Below, piece after piece: positions 39,908-48,378 of a DNA stretch of 64,000 nucleotides (position 1 is its first letter; every line of letters begins with the position of its first letter). Origin of the DNA: an uncultured Porphyromonadaceae bacterium (GTDB taxonomy: Bacteria > Bacteroidota > Bacteroidia > Bacteroidales > Muribaculaceae); assembly GCA_900548975.1 (NCBI GenBank), contig URMS01000010.1, positions 1 to 64,000 on the forward strand, written 5' to 3'. The translations under genes and the position numbers were made by a program. Below the pieces are notes generated by a model. The model made no database searches. It worked only from the letters and a program-made list of their open reading frames with translations, and was not told the origin of the DNA.

Positions 39908-40827
39908 TTTTCAGCTCCTTTCTTCAGTTCTTCCAGACGCTGCTGCTCGGTGGGATAGATGGGCTCGAGAAGCTTGTAGACGGTCTCGCGCTCGCGCTGG
40001 GGCGCCTTGGAGTAGATGTTGACGAGCTCGTCGAGCTTGGCGTCCTTGAACATGGACAGCGCCACCGACATGGGCGCGTTGCTGTAGATTTTCTGAATGG
40101 CGTCGAGCGACTCGGTGACGGCTGCACGGCCTTTGTCGACCGAGGTCGACATTATGTCGAGACCCTGACGATGGTATTTGTACAGCAGCTCGCGTATGAC
40201 CGAAGCGGGCGCATCGGTGAAGGATGCAAGCACAGCGCTGCGGTTCTTGGTGTCCTCGAAAGCCTTCCACCCTGTCTCGCCCGATGACTGCGCCATCTGC
40301 ACGATCTGCTTGAGGCGCTCGAAATAGGGTTCGCCGCCGTTAGGCGAAAAGGAGTCGAAATCCACTGCGAGCACCAGGAAGGCATAGAAATTGAGGATGG
40401 CGGTAAGCTGGCTCTCCATGTTGTTGACGGAATAGACCAGCGGCTCGCCCTCGCGGTAGGTGAACTCGACCTTGGTGTCCTTGAAATTGATGAGAGTGGT
40501 GGTGTAGCTGCTGTTGTAGACCGGACGCGTGGACTGGATCTGCAGATCGCCCTTCACCACGTCGTCGGCGTACTCCTTGACGGTGAGGAAGAGGCGGCAT
40601 TCGATCTTTTCGTTAGCCGCTATCTGTGTGTTGGTGAATACTGTGGTATTGAGGTATTCGGTCATAGCCTGCTGAAGGGTCTCGAACACCTGCTTGTAGG
40701 TGCCGTTGACCTGGTCGGTGTTTACTTCGACGGTACACAGCAGTTCCTGCGCCGCGGCGCCTGCCGGAGCGAGGCAAGCGAGGACACCGAGGACTAACGA
40801 CCGGAGGAGAAATCGTAATACATTCAT
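39904..40827 (-). CDS. DUF4835/PorD-family secreted protein
   Basis: The 307-residue protein has a signal peptide (MNVLRFLLRSLVLGVLACLAPAGAAAQ) and the DUF4835 pattern: ELLCTVEVNTDQVNG, IECRLFLTVKEY, VYNSSYTTTLINFKDTKVEF, FYAFLVLAVDFDSFSPNGG and YTEQQRL-like C-terminal helices. The family includes PorD, described as a type IX secretion accessory protein. The order coaBC, this gene, recN is conserved in Bacteroidota. The ATG at 40827 overlaps the coaBC stop by 4 nt; a longer upstream frame lies within coaBC and was rejected. Confidence 0.85.
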   Translation of the reverse strand: MNVLRFLLRSLVLGVLACLAPAGAAAQELLCTVEVNTDQVNGTYKQVFETLQQAMTEYLNTTVFTNTQIAANEKIECRLFLTVKEYADDVVKGDLQIQSTRPVYNSSYTTTLINFKDTKVEFTYREGEPLVYSVNNMESQLTAILNFYAFLVLAVDFDSFSPNGGEPYFERLKQIVQMAQSSGETGWKAFEDTKNRSAVLASFTDAPASVIRELLYKYHRQGLDIMSTSVDKGRAAVTESLDAIQKIYSNAPMSVALSMFKDAKLDELVNIYSKAPQRERETVYKLLEPIYPTEQQRLEELKKGAEK

Positions 40828-42023
40828 AGAGAGGCGATGAAATCGAGGATATCGGCTGCCACGGCCTTTTTGGACTTGAGAGGATAGTCGACAGGAGTGT
40901 CGGTGCGGGCCGATATGATGGAAATGCGGTTGGTGTCGGTGCCGAAACCGGCACCTTTGTCGGCAAGGCTGTTCACCACTATCATATCCAGGTTCTTGCG
41001 GGCAAGCTTGTCGCGGCCGTTGTCGATGGCATGGTCTGTCTCGAGGGCGAAGCCTACGAGAATCTGCCCGGGACGCTTCTCGCAGCCGAGAGTGGCGGCG
41101 ATATCGGGATTTTTGACGAGCTGTATGCTGTCGAACTGCGCTTTCTCGCGCTTTATCTTGGAGTCGAAGACCTCGGCGGGGGCATAGTCGGCCACGGCGG
41201 CCGTCATGATGGCGATATCGGCGTCGGCGAACGCTTCCTGTGCGGCGGCGAGCATCTGCCGCGCACTCTCCACATCGATGCGGCGTATGCGGGAGCTGAC
41301 GGTAGACAGCGCCGTCGGGCCGCTGACCAAGGTGACCTCGGCGCCGCGGGCGGCGGCCTCCTCGGCGATAGCATAGCCCATCTTGCCGGTAGAGAAATTG
41401 CCGATGAAACGCACCGGATCGATGCGCTCGTAGGTGGGGCCGGCCGTGACAAGCACCTTCTTGCCCGCGAGGGGCCCCGAGGCGGCGAAGAAGTCGGCAA
41501 GCACGGCGGCTATTTTCTCGGGCTCTTCCATGCGGCCGCGGCCACTGAGACCGCTGGCGAGTTCGCCGGTCTCGGGCTCGATGATGTGCACGCCGTCGGC
41601 GGCGAGAGTGGCAAGATTGCGCGCCGTGGTCGGATGCGCCATCATGTCGAGGTCCATGGCCGGAGCCACAAACACTGGGCAACGGGCCGACAGATAGGTG
41701 GTGACAAGCATGTTGTCGGCCACGCCGGTGGCCATTTTAGCCAGGGTGGAAGCTGTGGCAGGCGCCACAATCATGGCGTCGGCCCACTCGCCCAGCGACA
41801 CATGCGAATGCCACTCGCCGGTATTGGCGCTGAAAAACTCGGTTATGACAGGGCGCCGCGACAGCGACGACAGGGTGACGGGCTGTATAAACTCGCGGGC
41901 ATTGGGCGTCATGATCACCTGCACCTGCGCTCCGCCCTTGACAAGCTGCCGCAACAGCGTCACGCTCTTGTAGGCGGCAATGCCGCCGCTGATGCCGAGG
42001 ATTATATTCTTGTCTTTCAGCAT
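40824..42023 (-). CDS. coaBC: Bifunctional phosphopantothenoylcysteine synthetase/decarboxylase
   Basis: CoaBC carries out two steps of coenzyme A synthesis, cysteine addition to 4'-phosphopantothenate and decarboxylation. The 399-residue protein has the N-terminal flavoprotein CoaC domain (LGISGGIAAYKSV, FVAPAMDLDMM) and the C-terminal CoaB domain starting VLVTAGPTYERIDPVRFI with GNFSTGKMGYAIA and VVNSLADKGAGFG. It links with panC/panD at 21-22 kb in the same pathway. Confidence 0.96.
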   Translation of the reverse strand: MLKDKNIILGISGGIAAYKSVTLLRQLVKGGAQVQVIMTPNAREFIQPVTLSSLSRRPVITEFFSANTGEWHSHVSLGEWADAMIVAPATASTLAKMATGVADNMLVTTYLSARCPVFVAPAMDLDMMAHPTTARNLATLAADGVHIIEPETGELASGLSGRGRMEEPEKIAAVLADFFAASGPLAGKKVLVTAGPTYERIDPVRFIGNFSTGKMGYAIAEEAAARGAEVTLVSGPTALSTVSSRIRRIDVESARQMLAAAQEAFADADIAIMTAAVADYAPAEVFDSKIKREKAQFDSIQLVKNPDIAATLGCEKRPGQILVGFALETDHAIDNGRDKLARKNLDMIVVNSLADKGAGFGTDTNRISIISARTDTPVDYPLKSKKAVAADILDFIASL

Positions 42024-42784
42024 TTCTTAGTGCGGAGACGGATACGGGTGAAGACTTTCTTGGTGTTGCGGGGAAAATCGCCCTGCATAATCCAGCTGTA
42101 ATAGCCCGGATCTTTTTCGAGAACTTCCTGGGCCACACGGCCCTTGTACTTGCCGAAATTGATGATCTCGCGGTTCTGATCGTCGTAGATCAGACGGCCG
42201 GCAATGTCGACATTGCGGTTTGCGCAGGCATACTCCGACAGAGGCCCTATCTCGGCGGGAAGATCGTCGTAGCGTTCGAGCTGAGCCAGAAGCACCTCCA
42301 TGGTGGCGCGGGTGTCGTAGAGAGCGCCGTGGGCACCTTCGAGCTCCTTGCCGCAGTAGTAGCGGTAGGCGGCCACAAGCGTGCGCGGCTCCTTCTTGTG
42401 GTAGATTGTCTGGACGTCGATGAAACGGGCCTTGGAGAAGTCGAAATCTATGCCGGCACGCTCGAATTCGGCATCGAGAAGCGGAATGTCGAAGCGGTTG
42501 GAGTTGAAGCCGGCGATGTCGCAGCCCACAAGCTGCTGGGCCAGCGAGGCCGCCACCTGACGGAAGGTAGGCTCGGCGGCCACATCCTCGTCGGTGATAT
42601 GGTGTATGGCTGTGGCTTCAGCGGGGATGGGCATCTCGGGGTTGATGCGCCGGGTCTTTTCTACGACATGACCGTCGGGGTGAAGCTTGACCATCGAAAT
42701 CTCGACGATGCGGTCGCTTGCTATGTTCGTGCCGGTGGTCTCGAGATCGAAGAACACCACCGGGCGGTTGAGTTTAAGTCTCAT
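42017..42784 (-). CDS. DEDDh 3'-5' exonuclease (DNA polymerase III epsilon-like)
   Basis: The 255-residue protein shows the four acidic residues and His of DEDDh exonucleases: FFDLETTG, DRIVEISMV, GFNSNRFDIPLL, and GAHGALYDTRAT. The C-terminal 60 residues add the pattern IINFGKYKGRVAQEVLEKDPGYYSWI (given in parts: NFGKYKG, DPGYYSWI), a DUF3820-like tail found on stand-alone Bacteroidota proofreading or repair exonucleases. The ATG at 42784 is used because the 34 residues upstream are coded by a repeat. Overlaps coaBC by 7 nt. Confidence 0.88.
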   Translation of the reverse strand: MRLKLNRPVVFFDLETTGTNIASDRIVEISMVKLHPDGHVVEKTRRINPEMPIPAEATAIHHITDEDVAAEPTFRQVAASLAQQLVGCDIAGFNSNRFDIPLLDAEFERAGIDFDFSKARFIDVQTIYHKKEPRTLVAAYRYYCGKELEGAHGALYDTRATMEVLLAQLERYDDLPAEIGPLSEYACANRNVDIAGRLIYDDQNREIINFGKYKGRVAQEVLEKDPGYYSWIMQGDFPRNTKKVFTRIRLRTKKC

Positions 42785-42795
42785 TATCTGGTAAT

Positions 42796-42955
42796 CTCGC
42801 AAGTTTTCAACTTGCTCACAGTGATGTAAAGTGAAAAGTGAAAGGTGAATGGTGAAGGTAATAGTACTATTCGGTATTATCTTCACTCAGGCGCAGCCTG
42901 AATTTCACTTTTCACCTTATTCACTTTAATTAAAGCCTGGGGGGGAAGTTGAATT
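42796..42955 (-). repeat. Palindromic intergenic repeat, family A copy 2
   Basis: The left end GCAAGTT-TTC-AACTTGC is a perfect 7-bp hairpin. The body has GTGAAAAGTGAAAGGTGAA on one arm and TTTCACTTTTCACC on the other, with the centre GGTAATAGTACTATTCGG, GTATTATCTTCACTCAGG and a CAGGCGCAGCCTG hairpin. It fills the 180-nt gap between the exonuclease start and the dnaN stop. Confidence 0.75.
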
Positions 42956-42964
42956 AATTATCGA

Positions 42965-44095
42965 TTAGAATTCGCCTACGGTCATGGGCATGAGGAGCAT
43001 CAGCAGCTCGGTGTTCTCGGGCTCTTCGGCGGGACGGAAGATGCCGGGGCGCGCTGCGTCGCCGAGGTTCACAACCACGTCGCCACTCTTGATGGTAGAA
43101 AGGATCTCGACCAGGTAGCTGGCGCTGAAACCAATGGTGAGCTCGCTGCCTGTGAAGGAGCAAGGCACCTGCTCGCGGGCGCTGGTGCAGAGATTGTTGT
43201 CGTTGGTCTTCAGAAGAATGGCTTCGGGAGTGATGCGGAATTTCTCCAGACCGCCGTCGACCTCTACGAAGATGCCGACACGGCGCACGGCATTGAGAAG
43301 AGCCAGGCGGTCGACGGTGAGCACGAGCGAGTTGCGGGTGGGTATCACGCGGTTATAGTCGGGATATGTACCGTTGAGGAATGTGCACTGGAAGGTGAAA
43401 TTGGCGCTTTCTATAACGGCGCTGCGGGTCGACATGGCGATATCGAGGGTTTCTTCCTTGGCGAACACATTCTTGATGATGGTAGAGGGCTTCGACGGAA
43501 GGACACAGCTTCCGGTAACGCCGGGTGCTGTACGGCGGTCGGTGTAGCGCACGAGCTTGCGGGTGTCGGTAGCCACAAAGGTGATGCTGTCGGGAGCGAT
43601 GTCGAGCAGCACGCCCTGCATTATCTGGCGGTATTCGTCGTTGCTGACGGCAAACATAGTGTTGTCGAGACCGGTGATGATCTGCTCTGTAGCCACGCTG
43701 AAGCGGATAGGCCCGTTGACTTCGGGATCGGCCTTAAAAGCCGGGTACTGGTCACCGGGAAGACCCACGAAGCTGTAGTGGCCCGACGAATATGACAACT
43801 GTACTTCGAGGGTGTCTTCGTTGACATCGACTTCCACGCCCTGGTCGGGAAGCTCCTTGAGAAGCTCGACCAGACGACGTGCGCCCAGACAGAAACTGCC
43901 CGAGCCCTTGGCACCGGCCACTTCGAGGCGCGCGGTGAGGGCATTCTCCACATCGGAACCGGTGATAGTGAATGTGTCGCCGTCGAGAGTGAGAAGGAAA
44001 TTATCGAGAATCGCAAGTGCGTTTTTGGAGTTGATAACCTTGCTCACGGCAGAAGCCGCATTGTAGAAGGCTTTGCTCGAAACGTTGAATTTCAT
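42965..44095 (-). CDS. dnaN: DNA polymerase III beta clamp
   Basis: The sliding clamp tethers DNA polymerase III. The 376-residue protein has three clamp domains: it starts MKFNVSSKAFYNAASAVSKVI, with GVLLDIAPDSITFVATDTRKL in domain 2 and the closing MLLMPMTVGEF, which resembles the usual C-terminal MP(M/L)R motif. The ATG at 44095 is chosen because the upstream extension is low-complexity. No dnaA or origin-like cluster of boxes is seen beside it. Confidence 0.96.
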   Translation of the reverse strand: MKFNVSSKAFYNAASAVSKVINSKNALAILDNFLLTLDGDTFTITGSDVENALTARLEVAGAKGSGSFCLGARRLVELLKELPDQGVEVDVNEDTLEVQLSYSSGHYSFVGLPGDQYPAFKADPEVNGPIRFSVATEQIITGLDNTMFAVSNDEYRQIMQGVLLDIAPDSITFVATDTRKLVRYTDRRTAPGVTGSCVLPSKPSTIIKNVFAKEETLDIAMSTRSAVIESANFTFQCTFLNGTYPDYNRVIPTRNSLVLTVDRLALLNAVRRVGIFVEVDGGLEKFRITPEAILLKTNDNNLCTSAREQVPCSFTGSELTIGFSASYLVEILSTIKSGDVVVNLGDAARPGIFRPAEEPENTELLMLLMPMTVGEF

Positions 44096-44157
44096 GACTT
44101 TATATATGTTATAATTATTTTTTAGACCGGGACATGCCTCCATGGCATATCAATCTA

Positions 44158-44165
44158 CAAATATA
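44158..44165 (-). promoter_or_regulatory. Probable -7 element of dnaN
   Basis: On the minus strand TATATTTG, 62 nt before the dnaN ATG. No TTG at the usual distance. The remaining gap to 44205 is AT-rich. Confidence 0.4.
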
Positions 44166-44205
44166 GCTATTTTTTCGCAACCCGAGAAAAAAATATTTAC
44201 GCAAA

Positions 44206-44240
44206 CGGCCCCGGATGCCTGTGTGAGACGTCCGGGGCCG
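44206..44240 (-). terminator. GC-rich terminator hairpin behind the first calycin-like cargo gene
   Basis: CGGCCCCGGA and TCCGGGGCCG form a perfect 10-bp stem. The same stem sequence recurs at 46276-46315 behind the paralog. A T-rich tract follows at a short distance on the minus strand. Confidence 0.6.
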
Positions 44241-44271
44241 GATATGCGTGGACTGAAGAGTGTTACTTTAA

Positions 44272-44361
44272 TAGTGAAGGGTGAAAGGTGAAGGGTGAAG
44301 GTAATAGTACTATTCGGCCTTGTCACTTTTCACTTCAACTTGAGCTTGCGAAAGTTGAGTT
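44272..44361 (-). repeat. Palindromic intergenic repeat, family A copy 3
   Basis: Left arm AGTGAAGGGTGAAAGGTGAAGG, centre GGTAATAGTACTATTCGG, right arm CACTTTTCACTTCAACTTG and the end CTTGCGAAAGTTGAG. The right end abuts, and shares one base with, the stop codon of the 44360 gene. Confidence 0.75.
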
Positions 44362-45108
44362 ACTTTACGAGGACCTTGGTGACGGTGTTGCCCTGGCGGC
44401 GGATATAGAGGCCGCTCTGCAGGTTGTCGCCGTCGACACGCATGCCGTTGATATTGTAGTATTCAACGGGAGCTTCGGCGTCGACTGTCACATTGCCGAT
44501 ACCGCTGGTCTTCTTGCCGGTAAAGGTTACATCGATAGGAATATTCTGGAAAAGCACACTGATAGTGAAATCGGCATCACCGACGGCGTTGGTAGTACCG
44601 GTAACATCGGCATCGGCAACGATTGCACCATCCATAAGCGAAAGGCCTTCGACTCTACCCACATACGATGTGACACCATTCGCAACAGTCATCTTGACGC
44701 CTGGAACGACAATATCACCAAGCGATGCAGGCCCACCCCCAAGGTCAAGAGTGAAATTGGGCAGCGAAATAGTGCACTTATCACCTCCCTCGGGAGTAAT
44801 ATGGATATTGGCAGCTTGATTTTCTGCTATATCGCCCAACACGGCGCTCTTGATGGTGAGGAAACCGGCGTAGATGTCCGATTCTCCGGCTTCTGCAGCC
44901 TTATAGTTGAGGGTGTAGACGTGCGATGTTTCGCCGTCAACGTCGGGGTTGTCGTTGGTCACGGTCACTTTCACGGTGTTGCCTTCGACAGTAACAGCGG
45001 TCTTCGATGTCTTGCCCTGGCCAAGGAGCTCGCACTCCACGTCTTCGGCAGCGGGAACGGCACCGGTGAGGTCGTAGGAATATACGTCGCTCTTGAAGTC
45101 GGGCACAG
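44360..45108 (-). repeat. Near-identical direct repeat (copy 1), 3' halves of paralogs
   Basis: Matches 46353-47101 at an offset of 1993 nt. Read by eye, the only mismatch found is A at 44405 against G at 46398; beyond 45108 the two genes differ by many substitutions. Confidence 0.85.
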
Positions 45109-46057
45109 CCACGCCGCCTACCTTAATAGAAGCCAGACGCGAGTAGTATACGAACATCACATCGTCGACAGTGAGGGAATTGTCGCGGCCAACAACCTCG
45201 GCACCACCGAAGTAGTCGCCGGCAGCAAGAATTACATTTGCCATGGTGGGATTAGCGTCGCTCTTATATTCGAACGGATGAACGAAGCGGGTCCACTCAG
45301 CTGCATCTTCGGTAATCTGAGTATTGAGAACAGCGATGAGAGCTGCATTGTCGGTATGCTCTACATCGCCACCAAGAGTGGTTTCCATACCGAGAATATT
45401 ACGGTCGCGGTTGACCATATCACATGCCGTGGGAGGCGTAAAAAGGCCGATAGCAGCAGGAACAGATTTCTGCGTCCAGCTACCAGTCCAAAAATAAGCC
45501 ACTATAGTTGTGGGCTCCTCGGGTTTGTATGTCGCTGCCGTGCTTTCGTCTGCATCTTCAGGAGCGGCAACGCGCTCGCGCTTGTAGTAGAAGGCAAGTG
45601 CATCGGGGCGCGAAGTAAATTCGATACCGCCCCATACACCGCCGTCGTTATTGCTGCCCATCTGCGAAGTCGACCAAGTTGTACCAAGAGACATATAGCC
45701 GGGTACAATCTGAGTCGGCAGGAGGGAGTTGGGCGAATTGTAGAGTTTGATGGCTCGGGAGGAATTATAGCCTTCGACCTCGGCACCGGTGCGGGTAGCG
45801 CCAAGACCAACAGGAGTACCGTCATCGGTTGTTGTGGGCATACCGATAACATTGGAAATAGTCCATGATGCGGGACTGCACATAGGCGAGATCGCCTGTG
45901 TCTCCATGTCTATCATATTATAGACGGTGTTGTTCTCGCTTGTCCAGGGGGCCTTGGGCTCGAAAGCGCCTTCAAAGGTGCCATTGGGCAGCTGCTGTGC
46001 GGTAGCCGGCATGCCGGCTACGGCTGCAAAAAACAGAAAAGAGTAAATTTTTCTCAT
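44360..46057 (-). CDS. Secreted PCMD/calycin-like protein with type IX sorting domain
   Basis: The 565-residue protein has a signal peptide (MRKIYSFLFFAAVAGMPATA), an N-terminal PCMD-like carbohydrate-metabolism region (NGTFEGAFEPKAPW; about 22-270), an Ig-like linker (IKVGGVAVPDFKSDVYSYDL), a calycin-like domain (about 375-520, from IYAGFLTIKSAVLGDIAENQ) and a C-terminal type IX sorting tail: VEYYNINGMRVDGDNLQSG and LYIRRQGNTVTKVLVK. The tail predicts export through the PorP/GldKLMN system encoded at 12-18 kb and surface anchoring. Its 3' half is almost identical to the gene at 46353. Confidence 0.85.
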   Translation of the reverse strand: MRKIYSFLFFAAVAGMPATAQQLPNGTFEGAFEPKAPWTSENNTVYNMIDMETQAISPMCSPASWTISNVIGMPTTTDDGTPVGLGATRTGAEVEGYNSSRAIKLYNSPNSLLPTQIVPGYMSLGTTWSTSQMGSNNDGGVWGGIEFTSRPDALAFYYKRERVAAPEDADESTAATYKPEEPTTIVAYFWTGSWTQKSVPAAIGLFTPPTACDMVNRDRNILGMETTLGGDVEHTDNAALIAVLNTQITEDAAEWTRFVHPFEYKSDANPTMANVILAAGDYFGGAEVVGRDNSLTVDDVMFVYYSRLASIKVGGVAVPDFKSDVYSYDLTGAVPAAEDVECELLGQGKTSKTAVTVEGNTVKVTVTNDNPDVDGETSHVYTLNYKAAEAGESDIYAGFLTIKSAVLGDIAENQAANIHITPEGGDKCTISLPNFTLDLGGGPASLGDIVVPGVKMTVANGVTSYVGRVEGLSLMDGAIVADADVTGTTNAVGDADFTISVLFQNIPIDVTFTGKKTSGIGNVTVDAEAPVEYYNINGMRVDGDNLQSGLYIRRQGNTVTKVLVK

Positions 46058-46143
46058 TTAGATTGGTGTTATTTATTTTATATTAGTTTCGTTCTAACTA
46101 TTGGCGATCAGCCGATTGAACGTACAAGAATTGATATGTCACA

Positions 46144-46161
46144 ATGTTAATATAGGTAGAT
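46144..46161 (-). promoter_or_regulatory. Shared leader block of the cargo paralogs, copy 1
   Basis: The 18-nt block ATGTTAATATAGGTAGAT (plus strand) recurs at 48079-48096, each time between the probable promoter and the gene. Confidence 0.55.
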
Positions 46162-46190
46162 ATTATACGGCCTTATTATCCAATATTTGG

Positions 46191-46198
46191 CAAAATTA
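46191..46198 (-). promoter_or_regulatory. Probable -7 element for the 44360 gene
   Basis: On the minus strand TAATTTTG, giving a leader of about 130 nt before the ATG at 46057. The corresponding element of the paralog is at 48126. Confidence 0.45.
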
Positions 46199-46275
46199 CG
46201 AAAAAAAATCGGAAAAGAAGCTATTTTCAAAAAAACTCTGTCGAAGAAAGATTCTTTTTTGAGTCAGCACGCAAG

Positions 46276-46315
46276 CGGCCCCGGAGACCTTGCTTTTTGC
46301 AGGGATCCGGGGCCG
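46276..46315 (-). terminator. GC-rich terminator hairpin behind the second cargo gene
   Basis: CGGCCCCGGA (46276-46285) and TCCGGGGCCG (46306-46315), the same stem as at 44206-44240 but with a different loop. Confidence 0.6.
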
Positions 46316-46352
46316 GATATGAGCGAGCCGCGTCAGCGGCGGCATCGGACTA

Positions 46353-47101
46353 TTACTTTACGAGGACCTTGGTGACGGTGTTGCCCTGGCGGCGGATGTA
46401 GAGGCCGCTCTGCAGGTTGTCGCCGTCGACACGCATGCCGTTGATATTGTAGTATTCAACGGGAGCTTCGGCGTCGACTGTCACATTGCCGATACCGCTG
46501 GTCTTCTTGCCGGTAAAGGTTACATCGATAGGAATATTCTGGAAAAGCACACTGATAGTGAAATCGGCATCACCGACGGCGTTGGTAGTACCGGTAACAT
46601 CGGCATCGGCAACGATTGCACCATCCATAAGCGAAAGGCCTTCGACTCTACCCACATACGATGTGACACCATTCGCAACAGTCATCTTGACGCCTGGAAC
46701 GACAATATCACCAAGCGATGCAGGCCCACCCCCAAGGTCAAGAGTGAAATTGGGCAGCGAAATAGTGCACTTATCACCTCCCTCGGGAGTAATATGGATA
46801 TTGGCAGCTTGATTTTCTGCTATATCGCCCAACACGGCGCTCTTGATGGTGAGGAAACCGGCGTAGATGTCCGATTCTCCGGCTTCTGCAGCCTTATAGT
46901 TGAGGGTGTAGACGTGCGATGTTTCGCCGTCAACGTCGGGGTTGTCGTTGGTCACGGTCACTTTCACGGTGTTGCCTTCGACAGTAACAGCGGTCTTCGA
47001 TGTCTTGCCCTGGCCAAGGAGCTCGCACTCCACGTCTTCGGCAGCGGGAACGGCACCGGTGAGGTCGTAGGAATATACGTCGCTCTTGAAGTCGGGCACG
47101 G
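46353..47101 (-). repeat. Near-identical direct repeat (copy 2), 3' halves of paralogs
   Basis: Partner of 44360-45108. The sharp drop in identity at 47101 suggests a gene-conversion border. Confidence 0.85.
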
Positions 47102-48005
47102 CGACTCCGCCGACCTTGATAGAAGCCAGACGCGAGAAGTATACGAAAGTCACATCGTCGACGGTGAGAGAATTGTCGCGACCAACAACAGAAGCTCCGC
47201 CGAAATAGTCGCCGGCAGCAAGAATCACATTGGCCATGGCAGGAGCAGCATCGCTCTTATATTCAAACGGATGAACGAAGCGGGTCCACTCGGCCGCATC
47301 CTCGGTGATATTCGTGTTTATCACAGCAACCAGAGCAGCATCATCGGTATGTTCAACGGCACCACCCTTGGCTGTTTCCATGCCGAGGATATTACGGTCG
47401 CGGTTGACCATATCGCATGTCTTAGGCGTTCCGGAAAGAGTAATCGCCGCAGGCACATCCTTCTGCGTCCAGGTACCTTTCCACAGATAAGCAACGATGG
47501 TAGTCGGTTCATCCGGCTTATATGTAGGAGCTGTCGACGTACTTGCGTCTGCAGGCGCAAAAACACGTTCACGCTGATAGTAGAAAGAGAGAGCGTCTGG
47601 ACGGTAAGTAAACTCAACACCGCCCCATGTACCACCATCGTTCTCAGAACCCATCACAGAGGTGGACCAGGTTGTTCCTAAAGTGAGATATCCGGGTACG
47701 ATCTGAGTTGGGAGCGTAGAATTCGGAGCATTGTATATTTTTATAGCACGGTCTGAGTTGTAGCCTGCCACTGCTTCTCCTACCTGAGTAGAACCTGTCC
47801 ATTTTCCGAAAAGCTTGACACCGATCACATTCGATATTGTCCAGGATTCGGGACTACAGAAACCTTTGGTCTCAGTGTTACCTGTACTTGTCCATGGGGC
47901 CTTGGGTTCGTAGGCGCCTTCGAAGGTGCCGTTGGGCACTTGTTGTGCTGTAGCCGATATGCCGGCTACGGCAGCAAGAAACAGAAAAGAGTAGATTTTT
48001 CTCAT
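46353..48005 (-). CDS. Secreted PCMD/calycin-like protein with type IX sorting domain, paralog
   Basis: The 550-residue protein has the same order of parts as its neighbour: signal peptide (MRKIYSFLFLAAVAGISATA), PCMD-like N-terminal region, Ig-like linker, calycin-like domain and the YYNINGMRVDGDNLQSG / LYIRRQGNTVTKVLVK sorting tail. The N-terminal half is diverged (for example TKGFCSPESWTISNVIGVKL here), while the C-terminal 250 residues are identical to the neighbour. This suggests ligand-binding divergence at the front and a homogenised back half. Predicted to be exported by the type IX system. Confidence 0.85.
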   Translation of the reverse strand: MRKIYSFLFLAAVAGISATAQQVPNGTFEGAYEPKAPWTSTGNTETKGFCSPESWTISNVIGVKLFGKWTGSTQVGEAVAGYNSDRAIKIYNAPNSTLPTQIVPGYLTLGTTWSTSVMGSENDGGTWGGVEFTYRPDALSFYYQRERVFAPADASTSTAPTYKPDEPTTIVAYLWKGTWTQKDVPAAITLSGTPKTCDMVNRDRNILGMETAKGGAVEHTDDAALVAVINTNITEDAAEWTRFVHPFEYKSDAAPAMANVILAAGDYFGGASVVGRDNSLTVDDVTFVYFSRLASIKVGGVAVPDFKSDVYSYDLTGAVPAAEDVECELLGQGKTSKTAVTVEGNTVKVTVTNDNPDVDGETSHVYTLNYKAAEAGESDIYAGFLTIKSAVLGDIAENQAANIHITPEGGDKCTISLPNFTLDLGGGPASLGDIVVPGVKMTVANGVTSYVGRVEGLSLMDGAIVADADVTGTTNAVGDADFTISVLFQNIPIDVTFTGKKTSGIGNVTVDAEAPVEYYNINGMRVDGDNLQSGLYIRRQGNTVTKVLVK

Positions 48006-48078
48006 GAAATGTTAATGGGATTTATATAAGTTGTTTTTTCAGTTATCAATCGACTGGGTTGCAGGCATGTGTTATATT

Positions 48079-48096
48079 ATGTTAATATAGGTAGAT
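48079..48096 (-). promoter_or_regulatory. Shared leader block of the cargo paralogs, copy 2
   Basis: Identical 18-nt block to 46144-46161, although the surrounding leaders differ. Confidence 0.55.
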
Positions 48097-48125
48097 TTTT
48101 TACGGCTACATATTCTAATATGGCG

Positions 48126-48133
48126 CAAAACTA
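48126..48133 (-). promoter_or_regulatory. Probable -7 element for the 46353 gene
   Basis: On the minus strand TAGTTTTG, with a leader of about 120 nt. The rest of the gap to 48312 is AT-rich with no gene seen. Confidence 0.4.
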
Positions 48134-48312
48134 CTAAAAAGAAATGATAACAATAACTTTTCCCTCAAAAATAATTTCGCTAAAAGACCATTTTTCAACA
48201 TTCCGCACAATTCCGTAACCAAAAATACCATTTATGAGAGCACCCTACCCAGTCCACACGGTCACCTGAAAGACAGAAAATATATTTTACGAATATTTAG
48301 CAAACGAAATGT

Positions 48313-48342
48313 TTGAGATACAGCCGGATTTATGTACTTTTG
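48313..48342 (+). promoter_or_regulatory. Promoter of the NhaC-like gene
   Basis: TTG at 48313-48315, 19-nt spacer, TACTTTTG at 48335-48342, 36 nt before the start codon. Confidence 0.65.
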
Positions 48343-48378
48343 CAACCCAATTTTACACATAACTATACTTAGAAAGAA

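Noticed and set aside
38171..39958. Long plus-strand frame opposite recN
   Set aside because: Covers the whole of recN in antisense; composition (Gly/Val/Glu-rich) is that of a shadow.
42965..44095. Replication origin near dnaN
   Set aside because: No dnaA, gyrB or cluster of DnaA boxes around dnaN; in Bacteroidota dnaN is often away from the origin.
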